Source of the DNA: CAZWUK01 sp964636685
GTDB lineage: Bacteria; Bacillota; Clostridia; Christensenellales; CAG-138
Assembly: GCA_964636685.1 (NCBI GenBank)
Contig: CAZWUK010000055.1
Span: forward strand, 1 to 14,508
Length of the DNA: 14,508 bases
Direction of reading: 5' to 3'
Positions 7,205 through 13,158 of this stretch are shown here, piece after piece. The notes beneath the pieces were generated by a model, which saw only the letters and a list, made by a program, of their open reading frames with translations, searched no databases and had not been told where the DNA came from. The translations under genes were made by a program, and so were the position numbers. Positions within the stretch are counted from its first letter, which is position 1; each line of letters begins with the position of its first letter.

Positions 7205-7909
7205 CTATTGCGCGGCATACGCGGCCAGCGCTTCCCGAAAGGCTGTACGGTTGTGCGTGGTCAGGGAAAGCGCCGCGCCGTTGTCCAGATATACATGCTG
7301 CCAATCCGTGCGGCTAACGTGCATCAGGTTTACCAGAAAGCTGCTATGGGGGCGCGCGTACATCAGCTTTGGCAGGCTGTCCTCCAGCGCCGTGAGACTC
7401 AGCGGCGTATACAGCGTTTCATCCGTGCAGACCACAGTTGTTACGCGCAGCACCCGTTCGCAGTATATGATTTTGCCGGAAGATACAACGGCGTCGCCGC
7501 CGCTGCGGAGCGGGAGGGAGAGCCGTTTGTCCGTCTGTGAACACAGCGCGGCCGTTGCGCGGAGAAACGCCCTGCGGAGCTTGCCGGCTTCTACGGGCTT
7601 TAGCAAAAAGTAGGTGTGGTTGGCCTCGCTGATCTCTACGGCGTTCATGATGTTCGCGGTCACAAATATGATCTGCGCCATGGGCAGGCGCGCGTTAATC
7701 CGGCGGGCAAGCTCCACGCCGCTTGCCTCTCCCAGTTCGATATCGAGGAAGAACAGATCGAAATACTGCTGTGCGTCCAATGCCGCAAGCAGCTCGTCCG
7801 GAGAAGCAAACGCGGCTGCTTCAAAGGGCGTACTCACCTCGCTTTCCAGCAGGGAAAGCAGCTGTTTGCTGTGCGCCGGTATATCGTCACAAAGAGCGAT
7901 CCTCAGCAT
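7205..7909 (-). CDS. LytTR-family response regulator
   Basis: The 234-residue protein has a receiver domain at 1-120, with acidic pocket Asp8-Asp9, phospho-acceptor Asp56 in FFLDIEL, Thr84 in FVTAN and Lys104 in LLKPVEA. A LytTR DNA-binding domain follows at about 130-232 (IIYCERVLRVTTVVCTDE, ARPHSSFLVNLMHV). LytTR regulators usually bind paired short repeats upstream of targets and control virulence, bacteriocin or envelope genes. I start at the ATG at 7909, which has AGAG six bases upstream; an ATG two codons earlier (7915) is possible. Further in-frame extension would cross the terminator hairpin upstream. I see no strong promoter of its own between 7910 and 7980, so it may depend on readthrough from the loaP operon. 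The sensor kinase follows immediately. Confidence 0.9.
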   Translation of the reverse strand: MLRIALCDDIPAHSKQLLSLLESEVSTPFEAAAFASPDELLAALDAQQYFDLFFLDIELGEASGVELARRINARLPMAQIIFVTANIMNAVEISEANHTYFLLKPVEAGKLRRAFLRATAALCSQTDKRLSLPLRSGGDAVVSSGKIIYCERVLRVTTVVCTDETLYTPLSLTALEDSLPKLMYARPHSSFLVNLMHVSRTDWQHVYLDNGAALSLTTHNRTAFREALAAYAAQ

Positions 7910-7932
7910 GTTCATCTCTAAAATGAATGCAC

Positions 7933-7966
7933 AAAAGAACGGCCGTGAGCACACAGCCGTTCTTTT
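7933..7966 (-). terminator. Intrinsic terminator inside the operon
   Basis: A perfect 11-bp inverted repeat (7933-7943 with 7956-7966; AAAAGAACGGC and its complement) with a 12-base loop and T runs on both sides. On the minus strand it lies 14 bases after the stop of the sorting-signal protein gene and before the response regulator. It would end transcripts of the upstream genes unless antitermination occurs. Confidence 0.8.
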
Positions 7967-7979
7967 ACGACAACTCCGA

Positions 7980-8513
7980 TCAGATGTTGTTCGAGCGCTT
8001 GATCGCAACGCCCGCCAGTGTCATGACCGCGATGGCGGCTACGCCCACAAGCATCAGCTTCATGAGCCGATTGCTGTCGCCGGTCTTGGGGATCAGGTTC
8101 GCCGCGTCGGCGTCCGCTTCGGGAACGCCCTTGACGACCAGGTAATCGCCCTCGCCCGCCGCTGTGAACTCGATGATGCCATCCTCGAGAACCGTGGCGT
8201 CGATGATGGAGATCTTGCCATCCTTATCGCGGAACAGAATGAACACTTTGTCGGCTGCCTTGACGCCCGCCGCCTCCACAGCGATCTTGTCCTTACCGGT
8301 ATAGCTGAAGGAAAGAACCTTCACAGCTACCTCGCCCTTGGCCAATTTCTCGCCGAGCTGCTCGTATACAGCCGCCTCGATGGCCTTTGCGCCTTCTTCA
8401 GATGCGGGCTTTACCTCGATGGGCTTGATGGTGGGGCTGCCTGCCGCCAGCGCGACTGCGCTGCATGCGAATACCATCACCAGAACCAATGCCAATGCAA
8501 CGATCTTCTTCAT
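7980..8513 (-). CDS. Secreted protein with LPXTG-like (IPKTG) cell-wall sorting signal
   Basis: The 177-residue product starts with a clear signal peptide (MKK then a hydrophobic core, probable cleavage near ALA-AGS at residue 23-24). It ends with a sorting signal: IPKTGD at 141-146, a hydrophobic segment at about 151-171 and the tail KRSNNI. Ile replaces the usual first Leu of LPXTG. The mature part (about 24-140) is small, acidic and rich in alanine and valine, with a beta-like pattern; I recognise no known domain. ATG at 8513 has GGAGG nine bases upstream. It is flanked by the LCP/sortase genes upstream and a terminator downstream, so it is the natural candidate substrate for the adjacent sortase, although that sortase lacks its catalytic Cys and the motif is closer to what housekeeping class A or D sortases use. 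Confidence 0.8.
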   Translation of the reverse strand: MKKIVALALVLVMVFACSAVALAAGSPTIKPIEVKPASEEGAKAIEAAVYEQLGEKLAKGEVAVKVLSFSYTGKDKIAVEAAGVKAADKVFILFRDKDGKISIIDATVLEDGIIEFTAAGEGDYLVVKGVPEADADAANLIPKTGDSNRLMKLMLVGVAAIAVMTLAGVAIKRSNNI

Positions 8514-8568
8514 GAATCGTATCCTCCGTTTTCTCGAGAGAATCTTCGTATCCTCTCGGACTACCTTT

Positions 8569-8597
8569 TATGTATCACGCGCGCGACCGAAGTACAA
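8569..8597 (-). promoter_or_regulatory. Possible extended -10 promoter for the sorting-signal protein gene
   Basis: On the minus strand TTGTAC (8592-8597) is separated by 17 bases from TACATA (8569-8574), with TG one base before the -10 (TGATACATA). It lies about 55 bases upstream of the ATG at 8513 in the 137-base gap after the LCP gene. The -35 is poor, and the extended -10 is the main support. Confidence 0.4.
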
Positions 8598-8650
8598 TAG
8601 CTTTGGCACAGGCGTAAACTTTTGCCGCATGATAATTAGGTTCCCGACGC

Positions 8651-9763
8651 TCAGCCAAGCGGTATTTCCTCGTAAAACAGATCGATCACAATAGCCCGCG
8701 CCTCCGCCTCATCCATATGGAAGTAAGGCTGATATTCGTCGCCCACCGCGCCCGGCAGATGGATGAGCATATCCTCGGAAAAGCCTGCGTCCAACGCCTT
8801 GTTTGCTAAAAACAGCAGCTCGTCCATCGACAAATCCGTCTGCACATAGTCCTTGACCGCGTTGTACAGCGTCAGCACCAGCGTGGGATTCTCCTTGACC
8901 ATGGATTTGGTCTTGGCGACGAACGCCTTCAAAAACTGCATCTGCCGTTCGACACGGCTGGCGTCGGTACCGTCAAGATTCTTGTGCATGCGTGCGCTGA
9001 TATACGCCTTGGCCCGTTTGCCGTTGAGCTTTACAACAGCGCCCTTTTTCATGCTCGATGAGACGAATGTAAAGTCGTCCAGCATCTCCAGCTCTACGCC
9101 GCCAATGGCGTTGACCGCCTTAATCACGCCGTCGGTGCCCATGGAAACATAACGGTAGACCGGTGCGCCAAACAGCAGGTTGTCCACCGCGTCCAGCGTC
9201 AGCTCACAGCTCTTTTTACCGCCGTCGCCGTAGGCGTGCTGCAAGCAGATGTGCGTTTTCTCCGTCTTAACGTATTGACCCGCCATGTCCAATATTTTGA
9301 TGTCCGTCTGGGTATCGCGGGGAATATGCAGGATGCGCAGGCTGCCGTTTGCCGTATCGAATACGCCCACGAGCAGCGTATCCGTCTGGCTCGTGCCGAT
9401 GGCGACCTCGCTTTCCGCTTCCTCATTCGTCCTCGAATCCACGCCCATAAACAGCACCGAAACAACATTCTTGCGCAGGCGGTAATAGTTTCCGTTATAC
9501 AACAGGTCGTATTCCTCCGGCGCGTCCGACTGCGACTCCGGCGCGGCGGTCGGCTCCGGCGTCGGCGCGCCCGCTATCGCCTCATGCTGCTGGGGCAGAA
9601 ACATCGTCTCCTCGTTGAGTTTCTCCGCCCTGTTCCACAGATACCAGGCGGAAAGACCGGCTACCAGTATCACGAACAGAATGCTGCCCAAAATAATCAG
9701 CACGACCTTGATGGGGTCGACTTTTTTTCTGCGGTGATGACGGCGATGTTCGTTACTCTGCAT
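8651..9763 (-). CDS. LCP (LytR-CpsA-Psr) family wall-polymer ligase
   Basis: LCP proteins transfer undecaprenyl-linked glycopolymers to peptidoglycan on the outer face of the membrane. The 370-residue product has a basic cytoplasmic start, a transmembrane helix (about 19-43), a short Pro/Glu-rich spacer (66-84) and the LCP core: VVSVLFMGVDSRT (100-112), QTDTLLVGVFD (126-136), LRILHIPRDTQ (142-152), a central region with AIGGVELE (219-226), and YISARMHKNLDGTDASRVERQMQFL (254-278), which carries the conserved arginines. The RSDT motif of many members reads SQTDT here; the Asp is kept. ATG at 9763 overlaps the sortase stop by 11 bases; the upstream in-frame extension from 9808 lies inside the sortase gene and is unlikely. 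In this locus it probably attaches the EPS or capsule to the wall. Confidence 0.92.
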   Translation of the reverse strand: MQSNEHRRHHRRKKVDPIKVVLIILGSILFVILVAGLSAWYLWNRAEKLNEETMFLPQQHEAIAGAPTPEPTAAPESQSDAPEEYDLLYNGNYYRLRKNVVSVLFMGVDSRTNEEAESEVAIGTSQTDTLLVGVFDTANGSLRILHIPRDTQTDIKILDMAGQYVKTEKTHICLQHAYGDGGKKSCELTLDAVDNLLFGAPVYRYVSMGTDGVIKAVNAIGGVELEMLDDFTFVSSSMKKGAVVKLNGKRAKAYISARMHKNLDGTDASRVERQMQFLKAFVAKTKSMVKENPTLVLTLYNAVKDYVQTDLSMDELLFLANKALDAGFSEDMLIHLPGAVGDEYQPYFHMDEAEARAIVIDLFYEEIPLG

Positions 9764-10727
9764 GGATAAGCACCGCCTGTACGAAAAGCCGATGGTCGGC
9801 TCTGGCATTGGTGGAAGTAATCAGCGTCAACAGGCGATTCTCCGGCGTAATGGCGATGTCCTCGCGCAGCTTGGCCTTCATATCGCGGTTTTGTAAAAAC
9901 GTATCACAGTAGCGCAAAAACTCCTCGTCCTTGTATAAATTATAATAGTAGAGAGGCTGCTCATGCCCATACTCATAAGCGGAGACTACCCTGTAGCGCA
10001 GCACCGCATTGTCAAGATAGATCTTTATCTTGTGATCCGCATCGAAAAACGCCGCATCCTTATAGTAGTTATACAGCGGCGCAAACATGGAGCCATCCAG
10101 CATGTTGTGTCCGTAGAGCATGGTCACGCGGCTGGAAAAATCCCCCTCACAGCGCGGATCCATGCAGACGGCCCCATGTTCGCTGACTCTGCCGTCAATA
10201 TCGTGGGACAGATAGAAGTCGTCGCTTTCCGCGGCGCGCAGAATGGGGAAGTCGATGCTCGTTCCCTCCACCGATATCCAACCGCAAACGTCCGAGTTGC
10301 GCGCCGAAAGCGCCTCAAAGTCGATCTGCTTATCCGCAACGGCGGCGTAGGGCGCGTACCACTTGGTTTCGTCAATCGTTTCCTCGGGCGGCTGCTCCGT
10401 TTCGTCCGCCTGCTCCGGCGCAGGGCTGATCTCATAGATTGTCTGCATCTCGGCGTACCGATCCCGGGCAGCCTTGCGCTGGTATACGGTGAAGACAATG
10501 TCCACGATGCAGAAAATCAGCACGGCGGCCGCCGCGTAGAACGCGACCCACAGCAGCGCCTTCTTTATGCGACGCTTCCGCCGTCGCGCTTTTCGTTCGG
10601 CAGGAGAGCGTTTCTCTCTGGTGGAAGCTTTCTCTGCTGCTTCCGCTTGAACGGGCGCGGCTGCTCCGTCGGCTTGTTGTATGGGTCGTTCCAGTTCCTT
10701 TTTTTCTCCTCTATCTATACAGTTCAC
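9753..10727 (-). CDS. Class B-like sortase with catalytic Cys replaced by Ser
   Basis: The 324-residue product has a very basic N-terminus (KARRRKRRIKK, 47-57), one transmembrane helix (about 58-80), an acidic spacer and a class B sortase domain (about 125-322). Visible parts are DVCGWISVEGTSIDFPILRA (146-165), MLYGHNM with the catalytic His207, and the end strand pair LLTLITSTNARADHRLFVQAVL, where the catalytic Arg aligns with Arg313. The position that should be the nucleophilic Cys in TLxTC is Ser305, codon TCC at 9813-9815; TGC to TCC is a single-base change. Fold and other active-site residues look intact, so this is either an inactivated sortase or a variant with another function. The only upstream in-frame start is GTG at 10727, without a clear ribosome binding site; a GAGGAG lies inside the fifth to eighth codons, so the true start is uncertain. 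Confidence 0.82.
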   Translation of the reverse strand: MNCIDRGEKKELERPIQQADGAAAPVQAEAAEKASTREKRSPAERKARRRKRRIKKALLWVAFYAAAAVLIFCIVDIVFTVYQRKAARDRYAEMQTIYEISPAPEQADETEQPPEETIDETKWYAPYAAVADKQIDFEALSARNSDVCGWISVEGTSIDFPILRAAESDDFYLSHDIDGRVSEHGAVCMDPRCEGDFSSRVTMLYGHNMLDGSMFAPLYNYYKDAAFFDADHKIKIYLDNAVLRYRVVSAYEYGHEQPLYYYNLYKDEEFLRYCDTFLQNRDMKAKLREDIAITPENRLLTLITSTNARADHRLFVQAVLIHAE

Positions 10728-10968
10728 TCAAATGACAGCGCGTATATTTTCGCTTCCCCCATAAATTCTCGCTCTGCAATAGCAAAGCGGTGGTGACGGT
10801 CAGCCCGAACAATCCGTCCCAATTCCGCGATTGGCCCGCCGATAAAATGGATCGAGCCTTTTCATTTGTTTTGTTGATTGCTGTTTGCGACAGGTGATAG
10901 CGCCATCCTGTCGATAAAGCCGGATAGGCAAACGTCTTATCCCGCGTTCCGGATCTCTCTGCGCTCAT
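10711..10968 (-). CDS. Hypothetical 85-residue ORF between loaP and sortase
   Basis: An open frame of 85 codons fills the gap between the loaP stop (10980) and the sortase. Its ATG at 10968 follows loaP by 11 bases with only a weak purine-rich sequence (AAAAG) directly in front, and its end overlaps the assumed sortase start by 17 bases. I recognise no domain, signal peptide or clear membrane helix; only LFGLTVTTALLL (about 53-64) is hydrophobic. It may be a real small gene of the operon, a decayed remnant, or chance. A coupled reading into the sortase would explain why the sortase start has no ribosome binding site of its own. Confidence 0.3.
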   Translation of the reverse strand: MSAERSGTRDKTFAYPALSTGWRYHLSQTAINKTNEKARSILSAGQSRNWDGLFGLTVTTALLLQSENLWGKRKYTRCHLSELYR

Positions 10969-10979
10969 CTTTTAGAAAC

Positions 10980-11513
10980 TTACTGCGTGTCACGCAATTT
11001 AACAAGCTGTCCGTCGTGGACGGTCATCCATTCAAAATAAAGCCATGTCGGTTTTACGGTATCCCCAATCGAGATGTCCACAAGCGCCTTTCCCTTTTGC
11101 CGGTTCACGCTGCGAATCACGCCCTCATATTCTTTGAGCGGGCCATCGATGATACGGGTCTTGTCGCCCACGAGGAGCGCCTTTGACAATCCGATATGTC
11201 CTTCATATCGCAGTACCCATTCGGCAAAGCAACGATCCTCCCCGTGCAGATTGCAGTTACCGTCACCGTATTGCAGCACGCGGTTGACGTGGTCGATTTC
11301 ATATATTTTTTGTGTGTCAAGAGGCAAGTCGGCATATACGAATATATAGCCCCAAAATAGTGGATGTGTTTTGACTCTCCATGCCCCATCTTTATGTTCC
11401 TCACGGTCGAAACTCAGGCTGATGGCGCGAGCAGGCAGCACTTGCTCGATATTCCGTACGACGGTCGCGTCCATATTGGCCATGCAGGAAACGCAATAGA
11501 TGTATTTTGGCAT
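10980..11513 (-). CDS. loaP: LoaP-type NusG paralog, processive antitermination factor
   Basis: LoaP proteins are specialised NusG relatives in Bacillota that ride RNA polymerase and allow readthrough of terminators in long operons for polysaccharides and secondary metabolites. The 177-residue product has an NGN domain (about 1-100; MPKYIYCVSCMANMDATVVRN and PLFWGYIFVYADLP, equivalent to the PGYVFV region of NusG). A linker follows, then a KOW domain (about 115-170) with IIDGPLKEYEGVIRSVNRQKGKALVDI. Length matches NusG. The ATG at 11513 has AAGGGG nine bases upstream, which decides it over an upstream in-frame codon at 11546. It is the first gene of the minus-strand EPS operon, the position where loaP is expected, and follows a long structured leader. 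Housekeeping NusG is unlikely because the usual secE/rplK neighbours are absent. Confidence 0.9.
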   Translation of the reverse strand: MPKYIYCVSCMANMDATVVRNIEQVLPARAISLSFDREEHKDGAWRVKTHPLFWGYIFVYADLPLDTQKIYEIDHVNRVLQYGDGNCNLHGEDRCFAEWVLRYEGHIGLSKALLVGDKTRIIDGPLKEYEGVIRSVNRQKGKALVDISIGDTVKPTWLYFEWMTVHDGQLVKLRDTQ

Positions 11514-11530
11514 AATGCTTCGCCCCTTCG

Positions 11531-11545
11531 TGCCGCCATGCGGCA
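11531..11545 (-). promoter_or_regulatory. Small hairpin directly upstream of the loaP ribosome binding site
   Basis: On the minus strand TGCCGC and GCGGCA form a perfect 6-bp stem with an ATG loop, ending just before the AAGGGG ribosome binding site of loaP. It could influence translation start, but the stem is short and its function is inferred only from position. Confidence 0.35.
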
Positions 11546-11619
11546 AGAATTTGATTGTGTGTACATTGTCTGCTTTGTGTACGGTCTGTATCGCCTAGGC
11601 GCGACAATGATTGTTCGCG

Positions 11620-11649
11620 AATCCGCTTTTTCACCGTTGCAAGCGGATT
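11620..11649 (-). promoter_or_regulatory. Perfect 9-bp leader hairpin, candidate LoaP recognition element
   Basis: AATCCGCTT (11620-11628) and AAGCGGATT (11641-11649) are exact complements around a 12-base loop. There is no T run after it on the minus strand, so it is not a terminator. It lies in the predicted loaP leader, where LoaP-controlled operons are known to carry a hairpin (the dfn element) bound by LoaP. Assignment to that class is inference from position only. Confidence 0.35.
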
Positions 11650-11686
11650 TTGCCGCAATTATGGAGTAGCATGCACTATTAATGGC

Positions 11687-11707
11687 TGTCATAAAGGTTT
11701 TTACTTT
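11687..11707 (+). repeat. 21-bp direct repeat, copy 1
   Basis: Identical over 21 bases to 11720-11740, containing GTCATAAAGG followed by a T run and ACTTT. The copies are 33 bases apart start to start, about three helical turns, so a protein dimer or array could bind both on one face. Arm-type recombinase sites or a regulator operator are possible. Confidence 0.85.
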
Positions 11708-11713
11708 TTGCGT

Positions 11714-11752
11714 AAAAGGTGTCATAAAGGTTTTTACTTTATGGCACCTTTT
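11714..11752. promoter_or_regulatory. Long AT-rich hairpin overlapping repeat copy 2
   Basis: Bases 11714-11729 pair with 11737-11752 as a 16-position stem with a 7-base loop. The single non-Watson-Crick position is a U-G wobble in plus-strand RNA and an A-C mismatch in minus-strand RNA. Both flanks carry short A/T runs, so it could act as a weak attenuator in the loaP leader. Alternatively it is a DNA site for a recombinase or regulator. Confidence 0.5.
11720..11740 (+). repeat. 21-bp direct repeat, copy 2
   Basis: Second exact copy of the repeat at 11687-11707. It supplies the left arm and loop of the hairpin at 11714-11752. Confidence 0.85.
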
Positions 11753-11802
11753 TAACAATTGTAACTGAAACAACAAGATGCTGTACGGAAAGCTTTAATC
11801 GA

Positions 11803-11831
11803 ATTATAGCTGATTATAGTTACTTGTGCAA
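11803..11831 (-). promoter_or_regulatory. Sigma-A-like promoter for loaP and the EPS operon
   Basis: On the minus strand TTGCAC (11826-11831) and a consensus TATAAT (11803-11808) are separated by exactly 17 bases. Transcription would begin near 11796, giving a leader of about 283 nt before the loaP ATG. It is the best promoter match in the window. Confidence 0.7.
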
Positions 11832-11838
11832 GCGTAAT

Positions 11839-11868
11839 GTGACAATATTCTTACGTAAATGTGCTAAT
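11839..11868 (+). promoter_or_regulatory. Possible promoter for the recombinase gene
   Basis: GTGACA (11839-11844) and GCTAAT (11863-11868) are 18 bases apart, about 120 bases upstream of the recombinase ATG. The spacer contains the palindrome TTACGTAA (11851-11858), a possible operator. The -35 is only seven bases from that of the divergent loaP promoter, so the two would interfere or share a regulator. Confidence 0.45.
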
Positions 11869-11991
11869 TATGAAGTAACAACCGTTTTCAGCATGAGTTC
11901 AACGGTCTTTTGCATGGCGGAATAAACAATTTCAGTCACAATCATGGTCAAATGTTGCGCAAAAAAATGAAAAACAGGAGGAAAGAATACG

Positions 11992-13158
11992 ATGGCAAGA
12001 CGAGGTGAAAATATCAGAAAGCGAGCGGACGGGCGCTGGGAGGCCAGATATATTCGCTGTTATGAGCCGGATGGAAAAGCAAGGTACGGGTATTTGTACG
12101 CGCATACATACGCGGAAGTCCGCAAAAAGAAGACCGAGGCACAGGCGCAAAATTCGTTTTGCTTGCACTGCGGGAAGGAAGTCCCAAAGCGCCTTTTTGA
12201 GGTGATGGAGGCATGGCTGGACGGTCGCCGAGCCGCGGTAAAGCAATCCACGCTTGGTCAGTATCGCGCTATCGTCCAAAAGCACCTCATCCCAGCGCTG
12301 GGTGCGCTGCGTTTGGAAGCGTTTTGTAAATCCAGTTTAGAACAATATACACAGAATAAGCGAGAAAACGGACGCCTGGATGGAAAAGGCGGCTTGTCGG
12401 CTAAAACGGTATCCGATCACGTCATTGTGTTAAAGCAGATCATTTGCTTTGCGGTTGACCGTAAGTGGATGTCGGCGGAATCGCTTTCGTTCCGTGTGTC
12501 AACGCCGTCCGGATTCAAACCGGAATTGCTGAGCGAATGGGACTGGATTCGATTGAACCGTTTGGTTCGAACGTCGGACAGCGCTCAGATGCTTGGCGTG
12601 CTGATTGCCATGCACACCGGACTGCGTATCGGCGAAATCTGTGCGCTGCGATATTCCGATATCAATTTTGAATCCGGTACGCTTTCCGTAAATCACACCG
12701 TACTCCGCGTGAAAGACATGGACGCAAACGCAACGTCAAAAACGAAGATATTGCTCGACACGCCGAAAACGGAATGCTCACGCAGAACGATTCCCCTGCC
12801 GGCATTCCTGCTTCCGATTCTCAGCAAGGGTCAAAGCGCCGCTTCCGGCGCGGGCGCGTTTATTGTTGCGGGAACGGAGACATGCACGGAGCCGCGTATT
12901 TTCTATCGGCAGTATCAGGCGCTGCAAAAGCAATGCGGCATTCACGGCTATACCTTTCATGCGCTGCGACACACCTTCGCCACACGCTGCATCGAAAACG
13001 GCTGCGACCCGAAAACGCTCAGCGAGCTATTGGGTCATGCCAGCGTCAAGATTACGCTCGAGCGATATGTCCATCCGACCATGAACGCTAAACGCGCGGC
13101 CGTGGAACAGTTGGCAAGCGTGGATTCGTGGTCAGAAAAAGTGGTCACATGTGGATAA
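11992..13158 (+). CDS. Tyrosine recombinase (Tn916 Int-like site-specific integrase)
   Basis: The 388-residue protein has the three-part layout of Tn916-type integrases. There is a small basic N-terminal arm-binding domain (about 1-50; RRGENIRKRADGRWEARYIR), a core-binding SAM-like domain (about 65-160; TLGQYRAIVQKHLIPALGALRLEA) and a catalytic domain (about 178-380). All catalytic residues are present: Arg212 (HTGLRIGEICALR), Lys259 (TPKTECSRR), His323 and Arg326 (HALRHTFATRC), His349 (LLGHAS) and nucleophile Tyr359 (LERYVHP). Length is normal and the frame is unbroken, so it looks active. ATG at 11992 has AGGAGG about ten bases upstream. No excisionase, replication or transfer gene is visible beside it, so it is either a solitary recombinase acting on this locus or the remnant of a lost element. 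Confidence 0.93.
   Translation: MARRGENIRKRADGRWEARYIRCYEPDGKARYGYLYAHTYAEVRKKKTEAQAQNSFCLHCGKEVPKRLFEVMEAWLDGRRAAVKQSTLGQYRAIVQKHLIPALGALRLEAFCKSSLEQYTQNKRENGRLDGKGGLSAKTVSDHVIVLKQIICFAVDRKWMSAESLSFRVSTPSGFKPELLSEWDWIRLNRLVRTSDSAQMLGVLIAMHTGLRIGEICALRYSDINFESGTLSVNHTVLRVKDMDANATSKTKILLDTPKTECSRRTIPLPAFLLPILSKGQSAASGAGAFIVAGTETCTEPRIFYRQYQALQKQCGIHGYTFHALRHTFATRCIENGCDPKTLSELLGHASVKITLERYVHPTMNAKRAAVEQLASVDSWSEKVVTCG

Larger units (their letters stand above)
11514..11991. promoter_or_regulatory. Gene-free control region between loaP and the recombinase
   Basis: This 478-base stretch has no convincing ORF. From right to left it holds the recombinase ribosome binding site (AGGAGG near 11978), an ACCGTT-14 bases-AACGGT inverted repeat (11881-11906), back-to-back promoters for the recombinase and loaP (11803-11868), a hairpin that overlaps two direct 21-bp repeats (11687-11752), a perfect 9-bp stem (11620-11649), a 10-bp palindrome (CGCCTAGGCG, 11592-11601) and a 6-bp stem just ahead of the loaP ribosome binding site (11531-11545). 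It is AT-richer than the flanking genes in its right half. Everything left of about 11796 would be the 5' leader of loaP mRNA. Confidence 0.7.

Noticed and set aside
7614..8600. Plus-strand ORF of 328 codons opposite the response regulator and sorting-signal gene
   Set aside because: It runs through a terminator hairpin and the antisense of two recognised genes; its composition is that of an antisense frame.
11687..11740. Direct repeats as attL/attR of an integrated element
   Set aside because: They are only 33 bases apart and bracket no element; no third copy was seen elsewhere in the window.
11819..11879. Inverted repeat flanking the divergent promoters as proof of an invertible promoter
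   Set aside because: The repeat is exact for only seven bases in AT-rich DNA and could be chance; kept only as a hypothesis for read-level testing.
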